This document shows positions 23,023-23,394 of a stretch of 23,394 nt of DNA, in pieces. Where the stretch lies: assembly GCA_964526945.1 (NCBI GenBank), contig CAZGNA010000024.1, positions 1 through 23,394 on the forward strand, read 5' to 3'. The DNA is from Fervidifonticultor sp964526945. Its GTDB lineage: Bacteria > Sysuimicrobiota > Sysuimicrobiia > Sysuimicrobiales > Humicultoraceae. How positions within the stretch are numbered: the stretch's first letter is position 1; every line of letters starts with the position of its first letter. The notes under the pieces were generated by a model. That model had not been told where the DNA came from. It did not search any database and worked only from the letters and a program-made list of their open reading frames with translations. The position numbers were made by a program, and so were the translations under genes.

Positions 23023-23394
23023 CACGTGCTCCGTCGTGAGGCCTGTGTGCCTACGTGGCGGAAGCCGGCGCCGGTGTCCGGCCGGACGCTACATACGGAC
23101 AGGCGTTCGATGTGCCGCGAACACCATGGTATGTTCTTCACCGGGGCCCGAGTTCCTGTCGGCACGGAGAGGCCCCGTGCGCTGCTGGAGCGGCCCGCCC
23201 ACACGCACGGCCGCGATGTCACCTGCACACGGGTGCTGCCCGGCGTGGAGGAGCGGCTGCTGTGCCCGAAACCGCCTGCGCGGCCTGTTCCCGGCGCTGC
23301 TCCGCGTGGAGTAGCTCGTGCGCTGCGCCCGCGCTGCGTGCGGTAGTGTCAAGAGTTTTGTGTACTTTTCCGGCATAGGGGGCGCTCCTGCCAC
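23023..23394. other. Non-coding right flank
   Basis: No reading frame here looks like a real protein; those that are open are arginine/proline/alanine-rich shadows. The stretch should contain the promoter of the methyltransferase operon on the minus strand, but no convincing -35/-10 pair is seen. It includes GC palindromes such as GTCCGGCCGGAC (23076-23087), unremarkable in this base composition, and ends in an insertion-sequence-like terminus. Confidence 0.5.
23344..23394. mobile_element. Probable terminus of an IS (mutator/IS256-like), cut by the window end
   Basis: From 23344 the composition changes abruptly from GC-rich to TAGTGTCAAGAGTTTTGTGT and then ACTTTTCCGGCAT. A TGTCAA...TTTTGTGTAC end is reminiscent of terminal inverted repeats of IS256/mutator-type elements, recalled from general experience rather than matched to a database. 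No transposase sequence is within the window. A contig breaking at a repeated element would fit. Confidence 0.4.

Noticed and set aside
23076..23087. GTCCGGCCGGAC palindrome as a regulatory site
   Set aside because: Short GC palindromes are frequent by chance at this base composition, and nothing else supports a site.
23089..23394. A 101-residue minus-strand frame at the right edge
   Set aside because: It runs through the IS-like terminus into arginine-rich shadow sequence, has no SD and no recognisable domain.
1..23394. CRISPR array, tRNA (including tRNA-Sec), rRNA or selA/selB/selD genes
   Set aside because: None was seen; Sec insertion machinery, if present, must lie elsewhere in the genome.

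Overview
This is a very GC-rich (estimated by eye at about 70%), densely packed bacterial chromosome segment. Genes are separated by a few bases or overlap as ATGA/GTGA, SD-type ribosome sites are common, and no rRNA, tRNA or CRISPR array was seen. The MurT/GatD pair (amidation of peptidoglycan D-glutamate), an isolated phosphoglucose isomerase of the Tal/Pgi type, a short 6-phosphogluconate dehydrogenase, a DtxR/MntR regulator and a probable F420-type luciferase-like oxidoreductase suggest a high-GC monoderm or deep-branching lineage (Chloroflexota, Actinomycetota or Armatimonadota/Sysuimicrobiota CSP1-3 type). The sequence does not settle the phylum.

Layout: 118-2699 sugar-phosphate metabolism (phosphoglucose isomerase, 6-phosphogluconate dehydrogenase); 2767-3405 LuxR-type regulator with a degenerate receiver; 3552-5217 a three-gene, translationally coupled redox operon; 5340-8293 multicopper oxidase, ZIP metal transporter and DtxR/MntR regulator; 8411-8920 (minus) bifunctional nuclease family protein; 9128-9673 LemA; 9787-13204 MurT, GatD and an MFS transporter; 13211-18733 (minus) an operon of an ATC-hydrolase-like protein, peptide-type ABC binding protein, two permeases and a metal-dependent amidohydrolase; 18766-19782 luciferase-like oxidoreductase; 19785-23022 (minus) EamA exporter, a glycosyltransferase/PIG-L deacetylase fusion and a methyltransferase; 23023-23394 non-coding, ending in what looks like an insertion-sequence terminus.

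The main discovery is the redox operon. Two of its three genes, a glutaredoxin (3552-3785) and a redoxin/DsbD-alpha-like fusion (4210-5217), are interrupted by an in-frame TGA exactly where the first cysteine of the CxxC active site belongs (UxxC). In both, a perfect hairpin follows whose loop starts with G exactly 22 nt after the A of TGA, as expected for bacterial SECIS elements. Both are therefore proposed selenoproteins that ordinary gene callers would truncate. A CoA-binding protein lies between them, overlapping both.

Directly downstream, an AT-rich island before the multicopper oxidase carries two tandem 16-bp TTTAG-N6-CTAAA-like palindromes. These are candidate operators for the MntR-like regulator encoded two genes later, giving a self-contained metal-homeostasis module.
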